Part shown: positions 25,135 to 32,608 of the stretch, piece after piece
Layout: each line of letters starts with the position of its first letter
How positions within the stretch are numbered: position 1 is the stretch's first letter
NCBI RefSeq assembly: GCF_014649375.1
Contig: NZ_BMSX01000019.1
Location: forward strand, 62,001 to 126,000
Length of the DNA: 64,000 nt
Direction: 5' to 3'
From: Streptomyces aurantiogriseus
GTDB taxonomy: Bacteria > Actinomycetota > Actinomycetes > Streptomycetales > Streptomycetaceae
Position numbers and translations under genes: made by a program
Notes under the pieces: generated by a model
Told to the model about the DNA's origin: nothing
What the model saw: only the letters and a program-made list of their open reading frames with translations
Databases searched by the model: none

Positions 25135-26611
25135 CCTCACCACGTTGCAGCACTTCATCGGCGGGACGTGGGTCGAGCCCGCGTCGGGCGAGTACTTCGA
25201 GAGCACCAACCCGGCCACGCGCGAGGTCCTCTATCAGGCCGCGCGCGGGAACGCCGCCGACATCGAGAAAGCCGTGGCCGCCGCGAGGAAGGCGTTCGAG
25301 GACCCGCGCTGGCGCGACCTCAGCCAGACGCGGCGCGGACACCTGCTGCGGCGCCTGGGTGACCTGATCGCCGCGAACGCCGAAGACCTGGCCCGCATGG
25401 AGACGCAGGACAACGGCAAACTGCTGCGCGAGATGCGCGGGCAGCTGGCCACCTTGCCGGAGTATTACTACTACGCCGGGCTGGCCGACAAGATCCACGG
25501 AGACTTCATCCCCACCTCCGACCGACAAGTACTCAACTACACGGCCCGGGAGCCCCTCGGCGTGGTCGGAGCGATCACGCCCTGGAACTCTCCACTGACG
25601 CTGACCAGCAGCAAACTGGCGCCCGCGCTCTGCGCCGGCAACACCGTCGTGATCAAGCCCTCGGAATACACCTCGGCCACGGTGCTCAGGCTCGCCGAGC
25701 TGGCGCTCGAGGCGGGCTTCCCGCCGGGTGCGGTGAACGTGGTCACCGGGTTCGGCGCCGAGGCCGGTCAGGCCCTGGTCGACCACCGCGACCTCGCGAA
25801 GATCTCCTTCACCGGCAGCACCGCCACCGGGGCGCGCATCGCGGCCGCGACGGCGAGCCGTTTCATCGGCTCCACGCTCGAACTCGGCGGCAAGTCGCCC
25901 AACATCGTGTTCGAGGACGCGAACATCCCGAACGCAGCGATGGGCGTCGTCGCCGGCATCTTCGCCGCCGCCGGACAGACCTGCATCGCCGGCAGCCGGG
26001 TGTTCGCGCACAGATCCGTCTACGACGAGCTTCTCGAGCGAGTCACGGAACGCGCCCGGACCATCGTCATCGGCGACCCCCTGGACGAGAAGACCGAGCT
26101 CGGCCCGCTGGCCTTCGAAGGCCAGCGCGACAAGGTGGCCGGGTACGTCGACCTCGGACGTGACGAAGGCGCCCGGGTACTGATCGGTGGGCGGGCCACC
26201 GACGGCGGCCTCGGCGGCTGGTTCTACGAGCCGACCGTCCTCGTGGACGTCGACAACAGCATGCGCGTCGTACGCGAGGAGATCTTCGGCCCCGTCGTGG
26301 CGATCATGCCGTTCGACACCGAGGACGAGGTCGTACGTCTGGCGAACGACACCGACTACGGACTCGCGGCCGGCGTGTGGACGACGAACCTCGCACGGGC
26401 GCACCGGATGGCGGCGCGCCTGGATGCCGGGACCGTGTGGGTCAACACGTACCGGGCCATGTCCCCGATGTCACCGCGCCAGGGCTTCAAGACCAGCGGC
26501 GTGGGCGTCGAGCACGGCACGGAGACGATCAAGGAGTACACGCGGCTCAAGAGTGTCTGGATCAACACGAGCGAGGAGCCCGTGGCCGACCCGTTCACGA
26601 TGCGGAGCTGA
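25127..26611 (+). CDS. NAD(P)-dependent aldehyde dehydrogenase
   Basis: A 494-residue cytoplasmic ALDH-superfamily enzyme oxidising an aldehyde to an acid. Motifs: TPWNSPLTLTSSKLAPALCAGN (NAD-binding strand; given here in part), FTGSTATGARIAA, the general-base Glu in ELGGKSPN and the nucleophile Cys in AGQTCIAGSR, then EEIFGPVV. The ATG at 25127 has GGAGAG 7 nt upstream and overlaps the stop of the hydrolase remnant. It is followed 1 bp later by a tautomerase and then a flavin oxidoreductase. This set resembles aromatic meta-cleavage or related catabolic operons, where the substrate would be a hydroxymuconic-type semialdehyde. The actual substrate is unknown. Confidence 0.9.
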   Translation: MSDLTTLQHFIGGTWVEPASGEYFESTNPATREVLYQAARGNAADIEKAVAAARKAFEDPRWRDLSQTRRGHLLRRLGDLIAANAEDLARMETQDNGKLLREMRGQLATLPEYYYYAGLADKIHGDFIPTSDRQVLNYTAREPLGVVGAITPWNSPLTLTSSKLAPALCAGNTVVIKPSEYTSATVLRLAELALEAGFPPGAVNVVTGFGAEAGQALVDHRDLAKISFTGSTATGARIAAATASRFIGSTLELGGKSPNIVFEDANIPNAAMGVVAGIFAAAGQTCIAGSRVFAHRSVYDELLERVTERARTIVIGDPLDEKTELGPLAFEGQRDKVAGYVDLGRDEGARVLIGGRATDGGLGGWFYEPTVLVDVDNSMRVVREEIFGPVVAIMPFDTEDEVVRLANDTDYGLAAGVWTTNLARAHRMAARLDAGTVWVNTYRAMSPMSPRQGFKTSGVGVEHGTETIKEYTRLKSVWINTSEEPVADPFTMRS

Positions 26612-26612
26612 C

Positions 26613-26825
26613 ATGCCACAGGTCGCCATCACCCTCGCCGAGGGCCGCACCCCGGAGCAGATCCGGGACTTGATGCACGAAGTGCACGCCGCGGTCCTGC
26701 GCACCGTGAACACACGGCCCGAGTACATCCGGGTCGTCGTCCACGAGGTCCCCAGGACGCACTGGGCCACCGGTGACGTCACCCTCACCGAGATGGACGC
26801 CGCAGCAGACGAGGAGCAGCCATGA
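26613..26825 (+). CDS. 4-oxalocrotonate tautomerase family protein
   Basis: A 70-residue protein that begins Met-Pro, so the processed enzyme has Pro1, the catalytic base of the tautomerase superfamily. MPQVAITLAEGRTPEQIRDL and the following VHAAVLRTVNTRPEYIRVV match the beta-alpha-beta fold of 4-OT. It would interconvert enol and keto forms of a dicarboxylate. It is coupled to the upstream dehydrogenase, and its TGA overlaps the next ATG (ATGA). Confidence 0.88.
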   Translation: MPQVAITLAEGRTPEQIRDLMHEVHAAVLRTVNTRPEYIRVVVHEVPRTHWATGDVTLTEMDAAADEEQP

Positions 26826-27865
26826 GGTTTTCGTTGTTCGTGCACATGGAGCGCTGGGACGAAGAGGTCAGCCACCGGCAGCTCTTCGAGAACCTCTCCG
26901 AGCTGGCCCTGATGGCCGAGTCCGGCGGGTTCGGCACCGTGTGGATCGGGGAGCACCACGCGATGGAGTACACGATCTCCCCCAGCCCGATGCCGCTGCT
27001 CGCCCACCTGGCCGCGAAGACCTCGACCATCCGCCTGGGCGCGGGGACCGTCATCGCCCCGTTCTGGCACCCGCTCAGGGTCGCCGGTGAATGCGCGCTG
27101 CTCGACGTCATCAGCAACGGCCGCATGGAGGTCGGACTCGCCCGGGGTGCCTACCAGTTCGAGTTCGACCGGCTGGCCGGCGGACTGCCGGCCGCCGACG
27201 GCGGAAAGCACCTGCGGGAGCTCGTGCCGGCCGTCCGGGCGCTCTGGCAGGGCGACTACGCCCACGACGGCGAGATCTGGCAGTTCCCGACATCGACCAG
27301 TGTGCCCAAGCCGGTGCAGCAGCCCACCCCGCCCATGTGGATCGCGGCTCGCGACCCCGCCTCCCACGACTTCGCGGTGGCACAGGGCTGCAACGTCATG
27401 GTCACCCCGTTGATGAAGGGCGACGAGGAAGTCGTCGACCTCAAGCGGAAGTTCGACACCGCGGTGGCGAACCATCCGGAGGTGCCGCGTCCCGACCTGA
27501 TGGTGCTGCGGCACACGCATGTCCACTCCCCTGACGAGCCCGACGGCTGGCGCCCGGCCGCGGAGGCGATCAACCGCTTCTACCGAACCTTCGACGCCTG
27601 GTTCGGCAACAAGACCACCCCGCAGAACGGGTTCCTCCCGCCCAGCCCCGAGTCGAAGTTCGAAGGCCGGCCGGAGTTCCAGCCCGAGTCGCTGCGCAAG
27701 ACCGCGATGATCGGCACCCCGGCTGAGGTCGTCGAGCGGCTGCGCTCCTACGAGGAACTCGGCGTCGACGAGTACAGCTTCTGGATCGACAACAGCATGT
27801 CGCACGAGGAGAAGCGCAAGTCCCTGGAGCTGTTCATCAAGGAAGTCATGCCGGCCTTCCAGTGA
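26822..27865 (+). CDS. LLM-class flavin-dependent oxidoreductase (luciferase-like monooxygenase)
   Basis: A 347-residue protein with the bacterial luciferase-like TIM barrel. Features are WIGEHHAMEYTISPSPMPLL near residue 41, LGAGTVIAPFWHPLRVAGE, the FMN-contact region GRMEVGLARGAYQFEF and a C-terminal GTPAEVVERLRSYEELGVD helix. It uses reduced FMN from a partner reductase not encoded here. It is the last gene of the coupled dehydrogenase-tautomerase operon. The substrate is unknown; alkane, aromatic or xenobiotic monooxygenation is possible. Confidence 0.88.
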   Translation: MRFSLFVHMERWDEEVSHRQLFENLSELALMAESGGFGTVWIGEHHAMEYTISPSPMPLLAHLAAKTSTIRLGAGTVIAPFWHPLRVAGECALLDVISNGRMEVGLARGAYQFEFDRLAGGLPAADGGKHLRELVPAVRALWQGDYAHDGEIWQFPTSTSVPKPVQQPTPPMWIAARDPASHDFAVAQGCNVMVTPLMKGDEEVVDLKRKFDTAVANHPEVPRPDLMVLRHTHVHSPDEPDGWRPAAEAINRFYRTFDAWFGNKTTPQNGFLPPSPESKFEGRPEFQPESLRKTAMIGTPAEVVERLRSYEELGVDEYSFWIDNSMSHEEKRKSLELFIKEVMPAFQ

Positions 27866-27879
27866 GCCGAGGCTGTCCG

Positions 27880-28055
27880 GCGAAGCCGACTTCGACCGCG
27901 AGATCCACCTCGTGGTGAACCAGCCTCTCGGCCCGCCGGTCCCGCACAGTCCGCGACTGGCCGGCCCATCACGCCGGCCGGGTCGAACTGCACCTCCTGC
28001 CGTCGTACTCGCCCCACTGAACCCCATTCCGAGTGCGTGGCGCACACAGTCACCG
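27880..28055 (+). pseudogene. IS630-type transposase C-terminal remnant
   Basis: Read in two frames, the plus strand gives EIHLVV, then (after a +1 shift) RSRTVRDW-AHHAGRV and ELHLLPSYSP, the C-terminal DDE-domain signature of IS630-family transposases (ELxxLPxYSPxLNPIE). A stop follows the SPH codons, and NPI continues in another frame. The N-terminal domain and inverted repeats are absent. It is an inactive, decayed insertion-sequence fragment. Confidence 0.6.
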
Positions 28056-28315
28056 GCTCGCTGCCGATCACAACGCGGTGGTGCGCGGTCCCGTCGGTGG
28101 GAGAGATGGACAGCCGGATCAAGGGCAGGGGCAAGCAGACCTCGAGGACGGCGGCGCCCAGTCTCAACGCGGCCAGGGCGAGGAAGCCGACGCGGTAGGC
28201 GGAGGAACCCGCCGCACCGGCCGAATCGCCGAGGCCGGCCGACAGGGGTGCCGGCCAGGGCGACGCGAAGGCGCCGGCCGTCTGCCGCTGCATGCCAGGG
28301 GCTGGTGGACCATGA

Positions 28316-28600
28316 TCACGAGGTCGGAGGCAGTGCCATCGGGCTCGACGATCGCGTTCCTCGGCGTCGCAGTTCGATGCCCTCACTGCCGCTCAGGCCC
28401 GCGAGCACGGCGAACCCCACGAGGGTTTCGCCGTCCACGGCGACGACCCGCTCCTGATCGGGATCGGCCAAGGCGCGGGCGTGCCAGGCGGGCCCGGTCT
28501 CGCCCAGCCACGTCGAGGTATCCGGTTCGCTCCCGAACCGGGGGGAGTCTCCGCACTGCGGCCGACCACGCAGCGCATTCGAACGCTGCCTCAACGTAGC
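28316..28600 (-). pseudogene. Decayed GNAT acetyltransferase fragment
   Basis: The minus strand reads GETGPAWHARALADPDQERV, then VAVDGETLVGFAVL and a few residues later EGIELRR, the start of the GNAT beta4/alpha3 region. The expected V/I-x-x-Q/R-x-x-G-x-G/A acetyl-CoA loop does not follow; the frame shifts near 28375 into non-homologous sequence. No start codon or RBS fits the upstream part. The stretch 28056-28315 has no recognisable gene. Confidence 0.5.
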
Positions 28601-28625
28601 AGCGACGGGCTTCCGCGTGGTACGT

Positions 28626-28656
28626 TTTGGGCGATCGACCAGGGCGATCGTCCAAA
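28626..28656. promoter_or_regulatory. Palindromic operator upstream of tetR
   Basis: TTTGGGCGATCG (28626-28637) and CGATCGTCCAAA (28645-28656) are 12-bp arms with one mismatch and a 7-bp spacer. The site lies 50 bp upstream of the TetR start. Size and position are typical of a TetR-family operator used for autoregulation, which would also control the ABC transporter downstream. Confidence 0.6.
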
Positions 28657-28705
28657 TTGATGTTCCGGCGATGCCCGAGACGGGGACGCATGCCCAGGAG
28701 CAGCC

Positions 28706-29323
28706 ATGGCCACCACTGATTCCACGACACGGGGCGAGCAGACCCGGGCGCGCCTGTTCGACGCCGCGGTGCAGCTCATCGCCGAAGAGGGGTGGGGGGC
28801 GGTCACCACGCGGAAGATCGCCGACCGCGCGGGCGTGCGGGCCGGAGTGGTGCACTACCACTTCGCCACCGTCACCGACCTGCTCGTCGACGCCGCCCTC
28901 GACGCCACACGGCGGGAGCTGGGCAGAGGGCTGGAACTGCTGCGCGAGGCGGAGGACGTCTCCACGGGCCTGCGGCATGTCCTGCGGGCGGTCGCGGAGT
29001 ACGCCGCTGACGAGCCGATGACGGCGCTGCTCAGCGAGACGCTGCTGGCCGCTCGCCGCATCGGGCGGCTGCGGGAGGAGCTGTCCGCGCTGCTGCGGGA
29101 GCTGCGCGCGGTCACGGCTCAGTGGCTGCGCTCCCAGGGCTGTGCCGAGGAACCGGAGGCCACGGCGATCGTGCTGCTCGCCGCACTCGACGGTCTGATG
29201 CTGCACCTCCTGCTCGACCCGGACCTGCCCGCCGCGTCGCTGGCCGGGCCGCTCGCGCGACTGGCAGGTCAGGCCGAACCGCAGGCGCCGTCCACCGGCA
29301 CCGTCGGCACCGCCGACGCGTGA
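28706..29323 (+). CDS. TetR-family transcriptional regulator
   Basis: A 205-residue DNA-binding protein. The N-terminal HTH (about residues 8-56) reads TRARLFDAAVQLIAEEGW, VTTRKIADRAGVRAGVVHYH, FATVTDLL, as in TetR repressors. The ligand domain is helical and Leu/Ala-rich. AGGAG lies 5 nt upstream of the ATG. It precedes the ABC transporter by 97 bp on the same strand, so it is likely its repressor, acting through the palindrome at 28626-28656. The 29324-29420 gap contains three short copies of TTYGAGCCC before the ABC gene's RBS. Confidence 0.9.
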   Translation: MATTDSTTRGEQTRARLFDAAVQLIAEEGWGAVTTRKIADRAGVRAGVVHYHFATVTDLLVDAALDATRRELGRGLELLREAEDVSTGLRHVLRAVAEYAADEPMTALLSETLLAARRIGRLREELSALLRELRAVTAQWLRSQGCAEEPEATAIVLLAALDGLMLHLLLDPDLPAASLAGPLARLAGQAEPQAPSTGTVGTADA

Positions 29324-29420
29324 TCCGCTCTCCCGACGGCACCCCACCGGCGGGACGGCACGCGGCCCGCCCTCCGATCCGCTCGTTCTTTGAGCCCTTC
29401 GAGCCCTTCGAGGAGAATCC

Positions 29421-30146
29421 ATGACACAGACGGGGGCACCGCGCGGCGGCCTACGGCTGCGTGGCGTGACGAAGACCTACGGCACGGGCGAGGCGGCGCT
29501 GACCGCGCTCCGGGACGTCGACCTCGACGTCGAGCCCGGTGAGATGGTGGTCGTCCTCGGCCCCAGCGGCTCGGGCAAGACCACGCTGCTCAATGTGATC
29601 GGTGGCATCGAGACCGCCGACCGCGGCGAGATCCGCGTCGCCGGGGAGGAGCTCACCGGCCGCCCGCCGCGCGAGCTCGTGGGCTTCCGCCGGGACCGGA
29701 TCGGTTTCGTGTTCCAGTTCTTCAACCTCGTCCCTACGCTCACCGCGCGGGAGAACGTCGAGGCACTGGTCGAACTCACCGGGCGCGGCGACCGCCGCCG
29801 GGTGCCCGAGCTGCTGGAGGCAGTCGGGCTCGGCGACCGCATGCACCACTTCCCCGCCCAGCTCTCCGGAGGCCAGCAGCAACGGGTGTCCATCGCGCGC
29901 GCCCTGGCCACCGACCCGGACCTGCTGCTGGCCGACGAGCCCACCGGCGCCCTCGACCAGGCCACCGGACGGCAGGTACTGCAGCTGCTGCAGGAGACCA
30001 ACCGGCGGGGCCGCGGGGTGCTCATGGTGACCCACAACGCCTCGGTCGCCGCCATCGCCCACCGCGTGGTCACCATGCGGGACGGCGGCATCCACTCCAT
30101 GGAGCACAACGCGGCGCCCGCCGACGCCGTCTCCGTGGGCTGGTGA
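29421..30146 (+). CDS. ABC transporter ATP-binding protein (MacB/LolD type)
   Basis: A 241-residue ATPase. It has Walker A GPSGSGKTT, the Q-loop FVFQFFNLVPTLT, signature LSGGQQQRVSIARA, Walker B LLADEPTGALD and the H-loop VTHN. The sequence class is that of FtsX-like permease partners (LolD/MacB), which move lipophilic compounds, peptides or lipids outward rather than importing nutrients. Its stop overlaps the permease GTG start (GTGA). GAGGAG precedes the ATG. Because it ends at the edge of the prodiginine cluster it might export the pigment, but this is only positional. Confidence 0.93.
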   Translation: MTQTGAPRGGLRLRGVTKTYGTGEAALTALRDVDLDVEPGEMVVVLGPSGSGKTTLLNVIGGIETADRGEIRVAGEELTGRPPRELVGFRRDRIGFVFQFFNLVPTLTARENVEALVELTGRGDRRRVPELLEAVGLGDRMHHFPAQLSGGQQQRVSIARALATDPDLLLADEPTGALDQATGRQVLQLLQETNRRGRGVLMVTHNASVAAIAHRVVTMRDGGIHSMEHNAAPADAVSVGW

Positions 30147-32509
30147 GCGGCGTGCCCGGCATCCTGTTCACGAAGACCCTGCGCGACCTGCGCCGCAGGC
30201 TTGCGCAGTTCGCCGCGATCGCGGTCACCGTGCTGGTCGGCGTCCTGCTGTTCGTCTCCAGCTACGAGGCCTACCGCAACCTCGCCACGTCCTACGACCG
30301 CACCTACGACCGCCTGCACTTCGCCGACCTGACGGCGACCGGCGGCGCCCCGGAACAGACAGCGGCCGCAGCCCGCGGCACCGACGGCGTCACGACGGTC
30401 ACCACGCGCACGCAGCAGGACCTCCCCCTGCGCATCGGCGCCGACAAGCTGCTCGGCCGCGTGACGGGGATGCCGGTCGGCTCGCAACCCGCTGTCAACC
30501 GCGTCGACGTCATTCGAGGGCGTGGTCTGTCCGCGAGCGCACCGGACGGCGTCCTGGTCGAGAAGCACGCCGCGGACACCTTCGGCCTCGCGCCCGGCGA
30601 CCGCCTGCGGGCCTTCGACGGCACCCGCTGGCACACCCTGATCGTGCGGGGGGTCGCGGTGTCCCCCGAGTACCTGTGGCCCGCCCGCAACCGGCAGGAG
30701 GTGCTCGCCGACCCGCACTCGTTCGCGGTCGTTTTCGCCCCCGAGCGAACGGCGCGCACCCTGGCGGGCTCTGACGCCGCCCCGCAGACGCTGGTGCGCC
30801 TGTCCGAGGAGGCCCGGGACTCCGGGGGCGCGGGCGCCGTCGCCGCGCGGCTGCGCGCGGCCGGGGCGTTCGACGTGGTCGAGCGGGCCGACCAGGCGTC
30901 CAACGCCACACTGCGCGAGGACCTCAAGGGCTTCGAGCAGCTCGCCCTGGGCTTCCCCGTGCTGTTCCTGGCAGCCGCGGCGATCGCTGCGTACGTCCTG
31001 ATCACCCGGATGGTGCTCGCCGAACGGAAGGTGATCGCCACCTTCCTCGCCGCGGGCGCGCCACGGGGCGCCGTCGTGCGCCACTACCTCGGGCACGGCC
31101 TCGTCGCGGGGACGGCCGGAGCCGTCCTGGGTGTGGTCCTGGGGCTGTTCGCCACCTCCGCGGTGAGCCACGCCTACACCGATGCCCTCGGCATCCCCGA
31201 CACCGTGGTGGAGCGCCGCCCGCTGGTCATGGTCGTGGGTCTGGTCTTCGGCCTCGTCGTGGGCGTCGCCGGCGGTCTGGCACCGGCCCTGTCGGCCTCG
31301 CGTACCGCGCCTGCCGAGGCCATGCGCGGGGACGGCGGCACCCTGAAGCCGCCGGGTCCGTGGAGCCGCGCGGTGGCGCGGGCCCGCGGGCTGCCCGTGG
31401 TGGGGCGCCTCGCTCTGCGGGAGCTCACCCGCAGTCGGCGGCGGACTCTGGCCACGATGACCGGCACGGTGCTGGCCCTTGTCCTCGTCCTCGCCTCGAC
31501 CGGCATGATCACCAGCATGCGGTCGCTGATGAACACCCACTTCGGCGAGGTACAGCGGCAGGACGCCACCGTCACCGCGAGTCCGCGGGCGCCCGACCTG
31601 ACGGCGAAGCTGCGCGACCTCCCGCGCGTGGCGGCGGTCGAACGGGTGACGACGGTCCCGGTCACCGCGTCGGCGGGAGAGCACTCCTACGCCACCTCGC
31701 TCAGCGGCTACCGGCCCGACACCCGGATGCACGGGTTCCGCACCGACGGCGGCGGAACCAGGGAGCTCCCCGCCGCCGGTGTCCTGGCGGGCAAGGCGCT
31801 CGCCGAGAAGCTGGAGGTGCGCGTCGGCGACACGCTGCGCATCCACACACCGGCCGGCCCGCCACGCAGCGTCCGTCTGGCGGGCCTGGTGGACGAGCCG
31901 ATCGGCACCGCCCTGTACGGCACGCGGGACACCGTGGAGGCGCTCACCGGCGCGCCCGCCCAGATCTACCAGCTGGTCGTCGACGACGGCACCGGCACCG
32001 CCGGGCGGGACGAGGTGCGGTCGGCGGTCTCCCGCATCGACGGCGTGGTCGCCTATGCCGACAGCCAGGCGCTGCGGCACCAGGTCGACACCTATCTCAG
32101 CCTGTTCTGGATCTTCGTGGGGGTGATGCTCGTCTTCGGCGGCGTGCTGGCCCTGACCGTCATTTCCGTCACCATGACCGTCAACGTCGCCGAGCGGGCC
32201 TCGGAACTGGCCACGCTGCGGGCCGCCGGGGTGTCACTGCGCCGCATCGCAGGGATGCTGGCCACGGAGAACCTCACGGCCACCGTGCTGGCGGTGCCGC
32301 TCGGGCTGCTCGTCGGCGCGGCCGCGGCCTTTGAGTCGTTGCGGGCCTTCAACAGCGACATGTTCTCGCTGGAGCTGGACCTCGGCTGGCCCACGCTGCT
32401 GGCCGCCGCGCTGGCCATGCCGGCGGCCTCGCTGCTCTCCCAGATCCCGGCGGTGCGCATGGTGCGCAACCTGGATGTCGCCAAGGTCGTGCGGGAGCGG
32501 TCGCAGTAG
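30143..32509 (+). CDS. FtsX-like ABC transporter permease
   Basis: A 788-residue permease with two FtsX/MacB domains. There is one N-terminal TM (AQFAAIAVTVLVGVLLFVSS), a large extracytoplasmic domain, a block of three TMs around 265-400, a second extracytoplasmic domain, and a final TM block around 655-780. The last block has the VAERASELATLRAAG coupling-helix motif. The GTG start is coupled to the ATPase. It acts in the cytoplasmic membrane as an ATP-driven exporter or mechanotransmitter. A terminator hairpin follows 40 bp after the stop. Confidence 0.92.
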   Translation: MSGVPGILFTKTLRDLRRRLAQFAAIAVTVLVGVLLFVSSYEAYRNLATSYDRTYDRLHFADLTATGGAPEQTAAAARGTDGVTTVTTRTQQDLPLRIGADKLLGRVTGMPVGSQPAVNRVDVIRGRGLSASAPDGVLVEKHAADTFGLAPGDRLRAFDGTRWHTLIVRGVAVSPEYLWPARNRQEVLADPHSFAVVFAPERTARTLAGSDAAPQTLVRLSEEARDSGGAGAVAARLRAAGAFDVVERADQASNATLREDLKGFEQLALGFPVLFLAAAAIAAYVLITRMVLAERKVIATFLAAGAPRGAVVRHYLGHGLVAGTAGAVLGVVLGLFATSAVSHAYTDALGIPDTVVERRPLVMVVGLVFGLVVGVAGGLAPALSASRTAPAEAMRGDGGTLKPPGPWSRAVARARGLPVVGRLALRELTRSRRRTLATMTGTVLALVLVLASTGMITSMRSLMNTHFGEVQRQDATVTASPRAPDLTAKLRDLPRVAAVERVTTVPVTASAGEHSYATSLSGYRPDTRMHGFRTDGGGTRELPAAGVLAGKALAEKLEVRVGDTLRIHTPAGPPRSVRLAGLVDEPIGTALYGTRDTVEALTGAPAQIYQLVVDDGTGTAGRDEVRSAVSRIDGVVAYADSQALRHQVDTYLSLFWIFVGVMLVFGGVLALTVISVTMTVNVAERASELATLRAAGVSLRRIAGMLATENLTATVLAVPLGLLVGAAAAFESLRAFNSDMFSLELDLGWPTLLAAALAMPAASLLSQIPAVRMVRNLDVAKVVRERSQ

Positions 32510-32548
32510 GCAGGGCCGGTCCTGCGGTCCCGCCGGGCGGAACACACG

Positions 32549-32580
32549 GAGAGCCCCCGCCGCACGGCGGGGGCTCTCCG
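32549..32580. terminator. Bidirectional hairpin terminator
   Basis: Two 15-nt complementary arms (GGAGAGCCCCCGCCG and its reverse complement) are separated by only 2 nt, so the effective loop is 4 nt with a 14-bp GC-rich stem. It lies in the 99-bp convergent gap between the ABC permease and redH and would stop transcription from both sides. Confidence 0.85.
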
Positions 32581-32608
32581 GTGCCGCGCCCCTTCCCGGG
32601 GCGGGGCC

